In this document: positions 1 to 10,500 of the stretch, in pieces
Layout of the letters: every line of letters starts with the position of its first letter
Numbering within the stretch: position 1 is the first letter of the stretch
From: Sinohyriopsis cumingii
Lineage: Eukaryota; Mollusca; Bivalvia; Unionida; Unionidae
NCBI GenBank assembly: GCA_028554795.2
Contig: CM068842.1
Coordinates: forward strand, 54,697,608 to 54,761,607
Direction: 5' to 3'
DNA length: 64,000 bases
Notes under the pieces: model-generated
What the model was told of the DNA's origin: nothing
Database searches by the model: none
The model's input: only the letters and a program-made list of their open reading frames with translations
Made by a program: the position numbers and the translations under genes

Positions 1-439
1 AATTCATTAAAGACATTTTGGGATTATATGATAGTGATTCTTCTATACTGCTGATGCATCAGTATATTACTGACCATCATTCAGAATACCTATGGAATTC
101 ATGCAGACTAATCAAAACTTTTGGAATTAAGAGAACATTTAAGACTTTAGGATTTCATTCACCATAATGTAAGATATTTTTAATTCTTTCACTTTGTATT
201 TTAGGGAATCAAATTATATTTTCAAATATACCTTTTAGTGGTTTTGCTCTGTCTTGTTACTTATTTTAAGACTAAATAGTTGGAAAAAAATGGGGTTTTT
301 TTTGAATTTTTCACTTTGCATTACAGAGAAATAAATTATGTGTTGAATTTTACTTAAATTTTTGGTTTTCTGTTTCACTTCTTTCTGTTACTTCGTTTAA
401 GACCTAGAACCATAAAAATTTATCAAGTTGCCCTAAAGA
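1..439. other. AT-rich sequence, nothing recognised
   Basis: No coding signal, RNA gene or clear repeat seen. If LZTR1 continues to the left, this stretch lies in its first intron. Confidence 0.4.
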
Positions 440-963
440 GATGGACAGATGAGTGTGTACACCAGAAGGGATGGATCAGATGCGTGTATACACCAGAAAT
501 GATGGATCAGATGAGTGCATACACCAGAAGGGATGGATCAGATGAGTGTATACACCAAAAGAGATGGATCAGATGAGTGTGTACATCAGAAGGGATGGAT
601 CAGATGAGTGTATACACCAAAAGAGATGGATCAGATGAGTGTGTACACCAGAAGGGATGGATCAGATGAGTGTATACACCAGAAGGGATGGATCAGATGG
701 GTGTATACACCAAAAGAGATGGATCAGATGAGTGTGTACACCAGAAGGAATGGATCAGATGAGTGTGTACACCAGAAGGGATAGATCAGATGAGTGTATA
801 CACCAAAAGAGATGGATCAGATGAGTGTATACACCAAAAAAGAGATAGATCAGATGAGTGTGTACACCAGAAGGGATGGATCAGATGAGTGTGTACACCA
901 GAAGGGATGGATCAGATGAGTGTATACACCAAAAGGGATGGATCAGATGAATGTGTATACCAC
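440..963. repeat. 31-bp minisatellite, about 17 copies
   Basis: Tandem copies of a 31-bp unit containing gatcagatgagtgt followed by acaccaaaag or acaccagaag. Copies differ by a few substitutions, with one small A-run insertion near 838. It probably lies in LZTR1 intron 1 (minus strand). Confidence 0.93.
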
Positions 964-1559
964 AAAATACTTCCAAACTTCATTTTAAGTCTTCTCACCA
1001 TGACTGTATCAATCAAATAATTCCTGCATTTTCTCTCTCCAGAAATACATGGGACTTAGCATTTCTGAGATTACATATATTTTGCTAACTAAATCCTAGT
1101 TACCTAAAACTTTATTCCTTTATGTAATATCTGCACTTCTATGGGTATATTGTGATTAGTTATGTCAATTAATCCATCAGTCCATTTGTAATGTATTTGT
1201 CCAGCTATACAATTCACTTTAATAACCTGAACTCCATCTACATAAAGGACAGGTGACTATATATGGCATAATGCTTCAAAAGTATTAGATGACGTCAAAA
1301 GTTTTGGTTCCTAAATACAGGCCCTTTGAGAAGATGGAGTGGTAGGGGTCAATGGTCACAATTTTATTGGTAATATAACCTGAACACTAACAACTGAGGA
1401 AGGGTGATTATATCTTGTCTTATGTTGTATGAGGATAATAGATGACAATGGAAGGTTTTGGAGCAGGGATGTCACGGTGTTTATGGGGGTTGAAGAAGGG
1501 TGATAGGGTTTTATAAAATGTTCAGGTATTTCAATTGATTTGATCGCTGTTTTTTTTTA
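964..1559. other. AT-rich sequence, nothing recognised
   Basis: No coding or repeat signal was recognised by eye. Confidence 0.3.
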
Positions 1560-3030
1560 AAGCTGCAGTATAAATGGTGTGAACACAGATACTTACTATG
1601 CCTATGTGCTCAGCAGGCATTTTCTGTGGGTGTCAGATCTGCAAGACCCCAAGAATTACCAGTAGGCCAAAGAAGAACTTCCTTGAGTTGCTGTCATCTC
1701 TGATGAGCTCATGACCTGCCAAAACCAATAATCCACTAGTCTGGTGGAGAGAGATGTTCTGGAAACCATGCAGCGGAACAAATAGTTAAGCTCTCAAGCA
1801 AAGGCAGAACATGTTCCTCATCAATGATGGCTTATATCACGTGAATGCATGGGCCAATTGCATCCAACATGGGACAGACAAGTCTCAGCTTGGCGACTGT
1901 CTGGTAGGGCACATGTATATATGAGTCACAAAGGCATGCAACATTAACTCAAATGCCAGGTACCCAGTGCAGGAGCTAACAGAATGTACCTCACTATCAG
2001 GGATCCTGACAGTACAGATACTCAGCAGCACACAGAAGAATCTCTGCTGGCCTTGGTGTTACACAGGTCATGTTGTTCTGGGTCAGACACTGAGCAACAC
2101 ACTCCACACCTATGATGCCATTAACCCTCTGGTAACCACCTGGTGGCTCTGTATAGTCAACTTAAGCTGCCCAAATGTGGGGCGTGATCCTGGTCATCCA
2201 TGATGACCCCATGCAACTGTCTCAAAGACTGATAAAAAATCACATCTCAGGCCACAAAACAGCAGACAATGCCTGCCACGGGCAGGCAGTATGATTATGC
2301 TTGCACAGACTATGTGTCAGCCCAAAGTGGTTTCCCAGAGATGCACATAAACAAGCTGCCTATGAGCTTTATATTCCTATAAATCTCTAAGCTGCAACAC
2401 CAACATGTGCTAGAATTAGTAGCAAAGCTCTTCTTTAAATCAAGGACATGTAGACAGTATCTGTGTCTATGCCAACAATAGTGTCTAAACCACCCTCATT
2501 ACAGCAAGTATGGGTACTGACGTCTGTGGTGTAGGCCCACCCTTTACTATTTATGATTACTGCTGCCCATATTGTAGTGGGACTTTAAGACTGCAGCTCT
2601 AGCCTGCAGACTGGCTGGAGCTGTACTTGTAGACAAGTAAGTTTGATGGTGCCTCCAGGTAAAAGCCAAAAACACTTTGAGACATGCATACTAACAGTGA
2701 ATATCATCTCCCACCACATCTCTAGGGCCTTAAAAGTTGGACACATCTCCAATAATGAGTTCCATTATGTATGAGTCTGTAAAATACCATCAGCAGAAGG
2801 CCAAAATTTGCTCAGAAACCCATAATGTGCAGGTTGCTGAGAAAATAAACAAAAACAATTTCATCTACATGGTGACAAGGAGTCCCTCACTGCTTTCATC
2901 AAAATAAGAGTCCCATGATGGAAATGACACTCTACTGTATGAAAAGATTCCAAAACTGAAGATAAGACCATTTCTTCCGTTTAAGTGCTCAATGTTAAAA
3001 CCATCTCTGATATTTTTCTGAACAATAACA
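1560..3030 (+). pseudogene. Decayed coding relic, family not recognised
   Basis: The plus strand reads as protein-like stretches broken by stops and frame changes. Near 1575-1665 it gives NTDTYYAYVLSRHFLWVSDL. Near 1965-2205 a 78-residue piece includes TYDAINPLVTTWWLC. Near 2840-2890 it gives EKINKNNFIYMV. The stretch is richer in G+C than its flanks and is not tandemly repeated. I could not name the family. It could be an old retrocopy, part of a transposable element, or captured foreign sequence. No intact reading frame remains, so it should not encode a working product. Boundaries are approximate. Confidence 0.4.
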
Positions 3031-4178
3031 AGATTTTCAAATTATGGTACCCATTTTAGATGCAAGATCATTACCATTGTCATTTTAGACCAATCATTCA
3101 AATTCCTTTAATTGCATACTTTGCATATCTGACAATTTTATGCAAGCAGATAAAGTCATTTCATGCATGTTCTTGGTTATGTCGATTTGTTTGGAAAGAA
3201 GGGTCTAGTTCATTCATATATCAACTTTAATGTTTTAATCTGCTTCTATGAATAGAAATAAAAAGGACAAAATACACTGCATACATCTCTCCATTCAAAC
3301 ATACATTTTCCAAGTATGAATATATTGCATACAAATTCATGTATGATAATTTGTATACACGTACAAAAATGTCTTTATAATAAACATTTGACAATTTTCT
3401 ACATGAAAATAAAGTATTGCTAAAATCCAATTTTAAATATAAACAGAAAAACAGAAGACATAATACAAATAAGTGAACAAAAGCACACACATAAAAACGT
3501 GTGTGTGTGTGTGTGTGTGTATGCATGTATACATGTATACAGGGGGTCACATTACCAATCAAAGAGGAGGGGGACTAAGTTGCCTAAAAAAATCTAAACT
3601 TTGCCATCTTCTGTTACAAAAGCAAAAATGACTTCACCCCGTGATTTAGCAATAGCATAAGTTTTTAGCTCTTTCTTCACCTTAGTTGGTTCAACTGTTG
3701 TGTTTTAGCTCAAGGCAAAATGTAGGCATCAAGCCATCAAATGGCTGGTGTTGATATAAATTACACTGACAAACAAGATCCCGCATATTTACAGGCATGT
3801 GTTTTGATAGCTGATTGACCATTAACACTCTTCAGAGTAAGTCAGCAACTGTCACAGGCCGATTTCCACAAATTATCCTTTGATGATAAAAACTATCAAG
3901 GTCGATGTCTTAACTGTAAGAGTACCCTGGAATTTAGTTCTACAATGTAAGATATATCACATGAAATTTCTGTTTTGGTGCTACATCTTACTGCCTCAAT
4001 AACACCCTTCTGCAGCATGTTCCAAAGTCAACTAAGAGAAGAATGAGAGATTAAATTTTCAGGAATATCTCATGCACTTGGCAGCCCATATGAGCACTCT
4101 TCCACAAATGTAAATCTAATTGATTATACTTAATTTGCTGTCTTGGAATCAAAATCTGACAATAGCAGATGGTTCATC
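3031..4178. other. Non-coding sequence with one GT microsatellite
   Basis: AT-rich. The open frame on the minus strand at 3227-3562 runs through the GT tract and has no family resemblance. Confidence 0.35.
3499..3520. repeat. (GT)n microsatellite
   Basis: Eleven GT units, followed by an imperfect atgcatgtatacatgtatac tract. Confidence 0.95.
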
Positions 4179-4373
4179 CAGCTGGTTGGGATGTGATGGA
4201 AGTCGAGAATGGCAAAATCAGATTAGGTCGAAGAATGTTTCTTTAATAAAGCAAATAAAAATATACAAATATTGAAGAAAGTGTTTAGAATACTTTGTTT
4301 GTTTCAATATATTTATCATCCTTCTGACCTGCAATTTTGGTATATCCTGCTTCCATCACATTCCAACCAACTG
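4179..4373. mobile_element. Small inverted-repeat element (possible MITE)
   Basis: The left arm at 4179-4202 (cagctggttgggatgtgatg...) and the right arm at 4350-4373 (cttccatcacattccaacca...) are reverse complements over 24 bases with two mismatches. They enclose about 147 bp of AT-rich sequence. The form fits a short non-autonomous DNA element; no clear target duplication was seen. Confidence 0.5.
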
Positions 4374-4853
4374 AAATGTAGGTAAAAGGAACATAAAAAC
4401 ACATCCATTTGTCTGTGTGAGAATTTGAGTTTATTCGACGAAAGTCCATCTAAACCAACATGACTTTAATTTGTGGAAAAGATTCAGTATGTGCTGCCAA
4501 GTGTGAGATATTCTTGAAAATGTGTTCTGTCATTTCGATGACAGTAAACACCGGAATACACCACACAAGACTGTTATTAAGGCAGTAAGACGCAGCAAGA
4601 AAAACAAAAAAAATATCATGTGGTGCGTCTTACCTTGTAGGACTATCCTGGAACTAAACGAAGTGGGATGACGAGTAAACACCAATATAATAGCCAAAAT
4701 GCTGCAAACTGACAGGTTAATTGATACATCCAAGGTAGTATCGTTTTACTGAAAAGTTGCCACGGCAAACCTATCAATCGGTGACAGAACAGAAGTTAGA
4801 ATACAACGTTAGATTTCAGCTTATCGAAGTTTGGGAGAAGTTGATTGAGATAC
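4374..4853. other. Start of LZTR1 intron 1 (minus), no features
   Basis: This follows the LZTR1 exon 1 donor, reading leftwards. The next expected coding segment, the first Kelch repeat, was not found between here and position 1, so the intron should exceed 4.8 kb. Confidence 0.5.
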
Positions 4854-4996
4854 CTTGCTCCCACGAACTCATCGCATTCTGGCATCATCTTCCATCTATG
4901 AACGGTTTCAAACGGACCAAAATCTAGGGTAAGACATTCTGAACTTTCAGGCCAGTTATGATCAAACTCCATTCCTGGCAGACGGGCACTTGCCAT
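4854..4996 (-). CDS. LZTR1: LZTR1 first coding exon (partial gene)
   Basis: LZTR1 is a Kelch-BTB-BACK adaptor of the CUL3 ubiquitin ligase that controls RAS-family GTPases. Seen here: a minus-strand ATG at 4996 opens 47 codons plus 2 bases, ending at a GT donor (GCAAG|GTATCT, GT at 4853-4852). The peptide starts [15 protein letters not shown] and contains [14 protein letters not shown] and CDEFVGA. This matches the segment just before the first Kelch repeat of animal LZTR1, as I recall the family ([27 protein letters not shown]). The final AG would complete Arg with the next exon. The frame runs open past the donor to 4796, but that extension does not look like LZTR1. The Kelch and BTB exons lie outside the window. 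The gene is head to head with the P450, ATG to ATG about 2.4 kb. Confidence 0.87.
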
Positions 4997-5018
4997 ACTA
5001 GTTTGCGAAGTTCACAAA

Positions 5019-5025
5019 ACCGGAA
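5019..5025 (+). promoter_or_regulatory. ETS-like site upstream of LZTR1
   Basis: accggaa lies 23 bp upstream of the LZTR1 ATG. ETS-type sites are common near start sites of housekeeping genes. A 7-base match is weak evidence on its own. Confidence 0.25.
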
Positions 5026-5060
5026 ATTTACCTAAATCACTGTGACTGGTTCAAGTGGTA

Positions 5061-5128
5061 ACAGGCTGATTCGGACCATGGCTGATTCGGAACAGGCTTA
5101 TTCGGATTTTTGGCTGATTCGGACCATG
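5061..5128. repeat. Short tandem motif, gctgattcgga x4
   Basis: Four copies of a roughly 15-16 bp unit: gctgattcggaccatg twice, gctgattcggaaca and gcttattcgga. They lie 65-130 bp upstream of the LZTR1 start codon, within its likely promoter. Confidence 0.75.
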
Positions 5129-5225
5129 TGAAATATCGATAAGTTTCGTCTGAGATTTAAATGTGACACTTACGTTTGTTTAAGTCACGATATTTCTCAT
5201 TATTTCCCAGGTACGTTGAGCAGTT

Positions 5226-5310
5226 CACTATTAACTGCCACACTGCAGACATCGTAGCGATATGACTGAAACATTGTTAAAGCTACGTTAAAAATCCAAA
5301 TCACACACAC
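5226..5310 (+). mobile_element. SINE family A, 3' fragment
   Basis: Contains the family A tail: gccacactgcagacatcgta, then gttaaaaatccaaatcacac. The tRNA-like head is missing. It matches the tail of the fuller copy at 6319-6632. Confidence 0.85.
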
Positions 5311-6318
5311 TGGGTTAGCTTGCTAATGAGCATAGCTCATCTGAACCTTTTTGTATAATGTTATTTGCACCTAAATGCAAAACAAATGAACCAGACTACA
5401 CTACGTTAGGTTAGAACTAGGTGGCATTGTCAGTAGAATAGCAGTGTTAATAAGCCTGTTATATAGCCTGTTTGTAAATGGCCATTTATGGCACAAGTCA
5501 GTGGTCAAAATAGAATGCAGCATTGCAAATAATTTATGCAGTTTTTGTTTCATGCACAGAAGAGCAAAATGGCACCTAAAATGGGTAAACATTGCTTTTT
5601 AGAACCATTGACATCCTGTTAAGTCAACTTGAATGCTGTATGAGTGATTGAAACACTCAGTAATACAGGTATAATTTGGCTAAATATGCAGTTCATAAAG
5701 GCAACTTGTGTTGTTTTTTTGAAGAGCACGATTTTAAAATTGAAAAATTAATTCAGAGCTTTGTTTATGTAACAATTTATAGTAATCTCACAGGTCATAT
5801 ATGCGTTCAGCACCGATTATTTTAGGAATGGGTGTCATTTCTGATAAATTGATTCTTCATACCTTTAAATGGCAATTATTTACTTTATCTGGATCCTCAT
5901 ACATTCATGTTCCTTTGGAAGGTCATTATTTACATGCCCCAAGAAGTACATATGGCAAAATCAATGTGAAAGTATGTGGACATTTTTTAACAAGATCAAC
6001 CTAAAGGTGTGAACAAGTACAATCCGGATTGAATGTCAATTGCTGTAATGTCACAATGAAAACTTTGCATGTTGATAAATAACTTCATGTCATGATGATT
6101 AGACTCGATGTACTCATTTCTTGACCCAGTTTAGTACATGGCCAGCATTGTAAAAGTCCATAGCGATAGATAATGTTTGTATGGAAGTTTCCTGATGACA
6201 GTTAAGGTGCATAGCATTCAATAATCAGGACTGGATAGACTTTGGTTAAACAACATTAGCATTATGTTTTGAAACAACAGTCTATATTTAAGATGTGCAT
6301 ACATGACCTATATATGAC
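5311..6318. other. Intergenic, nothing recognised
   Basis: AT-rich sequence between the head-to-head LZTR1 and P450 genes. The small open frames at 5401-5592 (minus) and 5801-6004 (plus) have no codon pattern or motif to support them. Confidence 0.35.
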
Positions 6319-6632
6319 CACTCTGGTGGCCTAGTGGTTAGAGCGTCCGCCTCGGAAGCAGAAGGTCGTGTGTCTGAAACCCCTACAGAGTCATACCAAA
6401 GACTTACGAAAATGGTACTAACAGCTGCCTCGCTAGGTGCTCAGCATTAAGAGGTTAGTGTTAGGACTGGTCGGCCTGGTGTCAAGATAATGTGGCTGGG
6501 TGGGACATCATGCTACATGTCTGCAGCATGATGCCCCAGTGCTAGACATCACTATAAACTGCCACACTGCAGACATCGTAGTGATATGACTGAAAAATTG
6601 TTAAAGCTATGTTAAAAATCCAAATCACACAC
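6319..6632 (+). mobile_element. SINE family A, full length with target duplication
   Basis: A tRNA-derived SINE. The head ggtggcctagtggttagagc is a pol III A box, and the B-box region follows about 30 bases later. The body contains cataccaaagactta, gaggttagtgttagg and gggacatcatgctacatgtc. The tail is gttaaaaatccaaatcacac. Flanking acatgacctatatatgac (6301-6318) and acatgacctatatgac (6633-6648) form a target-site duplication. Confidence 0.92.
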
Positions 6633-6793
6633 ACATGACCTATATGACTTTTACTATAATTGTCCAACACATTGAAAATTCCCACAAGAGGACAAGCCTT
6701 TCCCTAGTGAGTCAGCTTGTGCATTTTTAACTGAATGCAGCCCATGTTGGATTTATAACTGCAACAGTCAGACTTTGTATCTCTCCCCATTAA

Positions 6794-6836
6794 AGTGATA
6801 ATAATGATAATAATAATAATAATGATAATAATAAAT
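6794..6836. repeat. (AAT)n microsatellite, imperfect
   Basis: An ataataatgataataataat tract. It creates the spurious Tyr- or Leu-rich minus-strand frames over 6768-6984. Confidence 0.85.
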
Positions 6837-7034
6837 AGTAACAAGAACAATAGAGAGTCTCCATGATGTACCGCACAGAACTGACTTCTGTTGCATGATT
6901 GTTACTTGTTCTTGACTGTGGAAGATTTTTGGAACTTGCAGAAAAAATATTAACATTTAAATCAAGGTACATATTTTCACTCAAGCAGTAAAAATACTTC
7001 AGAAATTCTAGAAGTCATTCGTATGGTATTTCGT

Positions 7035-7325
7035 TCATTTGGCAACTGTTTCAGACCTATTATAATAACTGTGATGAACTGCCAACATCTTTACACGCTT
7101 ATAAGTCAAGTTAAGCTGCAGCCAACAAAGATCCTGACCTGTTATAGCATAATGCACCTGCAGATCAAAGTCTGTGTTTGCTCTACTGATCACTCCTAAT
7201 AAACTGCACAGACCCAGATCTGCCGGTGCATAATGTGCCAGAAGATATGTGTCTTTGCAATTTGCAGCTGAACTCATCAAGCGAGTATATATGGTGCTTC
7301 TTTTCCTTGAACACCAATATAACAT
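7035..7325. repeat. Dispersed repeat of unknown class
   Basis: Contains ctactgatcactcctaataa and aactgcacagacccagatct. Related text recurs at 46270-46400 (tctactgattactaccaaca, aactgcacagactcagatct), 47190-47450 and about 15395-15470. Its ends are not defined. Confidence 0.5.
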
Positions 7326-7396
7326 ATGATAACAATTAAAATAATAACTTGACTTCTACTGTGGTAATTTTCTTTTTTCAGTTCTGAATTTTCCAG

Positions 7397-7567
7397 ATGC
7401 AAATGGAGTTTAGCTGGCTCCATTGGGTACTTGCAGTTGTGGCTGTCATTGTGTCATATGCTACTTTTAAACTGGTTCAGGTTTATGCAAACTTCAAAAA
7501 GAAAGTCATATTGATCAACCAGTTTCCAGGAGATGAACCTGAGCTTTTCTGGGGAAATCTGCGACAG
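7397..7567 (+). CDS. P450 exon 1: start and membrane anchor
   Basis: 57 codons, [10 protein letters not shown] to FWGNLRQ, ending in phase 0 at CAG|GTCTCA. Residues 6-27 are hydrophobic, followed by the basic ANFKKKV, as expected of a P450 signal anchor. INQFPGD begins the proline-rich hinge. A second ATG lies two codons in, so either could start. Possible acceptors at 7379-7381 (tttttcag) and 7395-7396 (ttccag) just upstream hint at an untranslated exon further 5'. Confidence 0.88.
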
Positions 7568-10500
7568 GTCTCACATCTTTTAAAATATAGTTTTTGTTAA
7601 ATTTAATACAGTGGTTTTTAATTTTTTTGGGCACCAACCCAGATTAGGTTTATGGTGTTGGCCTTGTGACCCATCAAAAGCTATAAAAAAAACCCCACTT
7701 GGGTTGGAAATTGTCAAAGTGGATCTCAATAACCCACTTAAAACAATGGTGAACCAGTTTAGGGTCACCATCCATAGGTTAAGAACCACTGAGTTAATAG
7801 ATTCTGTGTACTATTTTGCCGCATCTGCAAATCATAGCAGTATATACAAGTACCATTTTTCCTGTGCATATGTTGGCATTTCTGTGATTTAGCATTATAA
7901 AACAGATTGTTCCTTGCATCAGAGAGAGATGTATATATGGCCCATGATATTTAAGAACAACAGCCATAACACTTAAAGATTTTTTTCACCATAGGATTAT
8001 GGGACTTGCACAGAACAAATACACTATTTTATCCAGGATTCTAATTCAAAAATTAATTTATGCGCATTTATTTCTGATTTGTTCACAGGAATTTTGTTTC
8101 AAAAATTCTACCAATGTTGCAAAACAAATCTCCTATGGTTTCATAGTTAATACATTTACTCAGAGTAAAAATGCTATGGCCGGACTGACATTGTTATCTT
8201 ATATTCCACTAGAAACTAATAAACACATCTTTATCGTTTATATATCCTGTTGCCAGATTAGTTTATCCAGGAGCTTGAGAAGACAAAGTACCCATGGTGT
8301 TAACTGGCATTAATCATGTATTACATACCATGATACAGTTTTATGATTGCTGGTGTGTTCATTTTTATCGCATAAAATAATATAGTTTATGATTGCTAGT
8401 GTAGTAATCCATTATCACATACCATAAATCAGTTTTATGATTGCTGGTGTATTAATCTTTGATTATATAACTTAATATAGTTTTATGATTGCAAGTGTTA
8501 ATTTCAAACCCATATCATTTGCAGATGATGTTTCAAATCACTGACCTTAAAAAGAGAAATGGACATTATAATCCAGTATTATTTTGTCTCGTAGTGTAAA
8601 TTAAACACAGGTCGGTATCCAGTTATTTAGCAAAGATGCATTGGCAGATGTAATACATAGCATTATATACTTATCAATAATTCTTTGAGTGTTCAGATTG
8701 AAATTATCATGAAGTGTGAAAGTCAAACTTCGGCACATGTTTATAATATAAAAAATGCTGACCAGTAGTCACAGTTCATGTACAGTGCAGTTGTAAGAAA
8801 ATATTAAAGATAACATGATGTGTGTTAAACTCACTACATGTGCTTTAAAAAGGTTTAAATAGTGACATTAAAGCTTTTAGAGAAACTTTATTTTCATTTT
8901 CACAAAAATAATTTTGCTTCACAAATAGTTGCTTTTTCTATCTATTTCACGAACTAACAATGAAATCTGTAAAAATTTGTATCTCAGAACATTATTTTAC
9001 ATGTACTTCTGTCTTAACAAACTTTTGTGTAAATTATCTTTGCATTTTCCAGTATCCTGGGCCAAATGAGGCAGGGTTGGCTTTCCAGAGAAAGCAGACT
9101 GAAAAATATCCCAAAATTGTTCGTGGATGGCTAGGGCCATTCATGGCTTTAATTACTGTTCATCATCCAGATACAGTAAAAATCATCCTTAGAAGTTCAG
9201 GTATGAATTAAACTGAGATGACATATTACACCTGATTAGGTATGGATTAAACTTGATATATTACACCTGATTGACACAATCACTTACCTTAGTACAGTTT
9301 ATATATTTTCATTGTGTCATACTTTGGAAAACTTCGCAATCAACAAATTTTGAAGGATTTTGTTGAAATGTTCCTCTAACACTCATGCATTGAAACAGAA
9401 AGTGAGCCAACAAGATCTTGTTGACAACTTTCTCAGTTTTGATGAATAATTTGCAGATTACCTGTCAATAAGTGAACTTATGGTATGGCCCTGTATCCAT
9501 TACACATCATGAGGTGTGCATCATCTGTTGGCCATAGCACTTGTTTGTCGTCAACAATTGCTTGTTACCACTCTGGAGACCATATTTCTGATCTGATTCA
9601 ATCAAACTTTCGGAAGGTTATAACATCAAAATCTCAGACACGTTCACTAATAAGCAAGATTTATGCATATGATCTTGCATCTGATTGTCTAACCCTTTTA
9701 TCACCCTAGAGGCCAGATTTCTGATCTGATTTTGATAAAAAATTTGGAATAGATGCTAATATCATTAAGACTAAGACGAGGGAGATACACACGTACTAAT
9801 GGGGTCATCATGATTCTGATCGGCTGTGCTTGTCACAAGTCTGGAGGTTATATATCTGGTCATATTTTGATCCGACTTGGAATATATGCTTATATCTTTG
9901 AAGACTCAGATGAGATCATTAATCAGTGAGATCCGTGCACATTAGTGACATAATCTTGCATCAGATTGACTGAATTTCTTAGCACACTCAAGGACAGTTT
10001 TCTCGTTAGATTTTTCTCAAACTCAGAATATGTGCTTATATCATCAAGGTCTCAGACCAGTTCAGTAATTAATGGGATCATGCATGCTAATGAAGTGATT
10101 GTTCATCATTTTGGCTAAGGTTGTTAACATTCTGGAGTCAATATTCCTGATCTGATTTTGATCAAACTTAGAATGTGTATGCTTATATCATCAAGGTCTC
10201 AGACCAGTTCAGTAATTAATGGGATCCATGCATGCTAATGAAGTGATTGTTCACCTTTTTGGCTAAGGTTGTTACCATTCTGGAGTCAATATTTCTGATC
10301 TGATTTTGATCAAACTTGGCATATATATGCTTATATCATCATCATGTTGAACACGTTTGATAATGAATAAGATGCATGTTTTACTAATAAATTGATTTTG
10401 CATGCATTGACTGAGCTTGATGCCACTCAGAAAGCCATATTTCTGATCTGATTTTTAGCAAACTTAAAATCTGTACTTTATCCTCAAGCTCTTGGATAAT

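Noticed and set aside
3227..3562. 111-codon minus-strand frame
   Set aside because: It runs through a GT microsatellite, has low-complexity composition and no domain.
1..4853. Second LZTR1 exon (first Kelch repeat)
   Set aside because: I looked for the expected KHTVVAYKDAIYVFGG-type coding on the minus strand and did not see it. It should lie beyond the left edge.
6319..6400. tRNA gene
   Set aside because: The tRNA-like head belongs to a SINE. Stem pairing is imperfect and the same SINE body follows in the other copies.
7611..7892. 93-codon frame just after P450 exon 1
   Set aside because: It lies in intron 1 after a good donor and has no P450 similarity.
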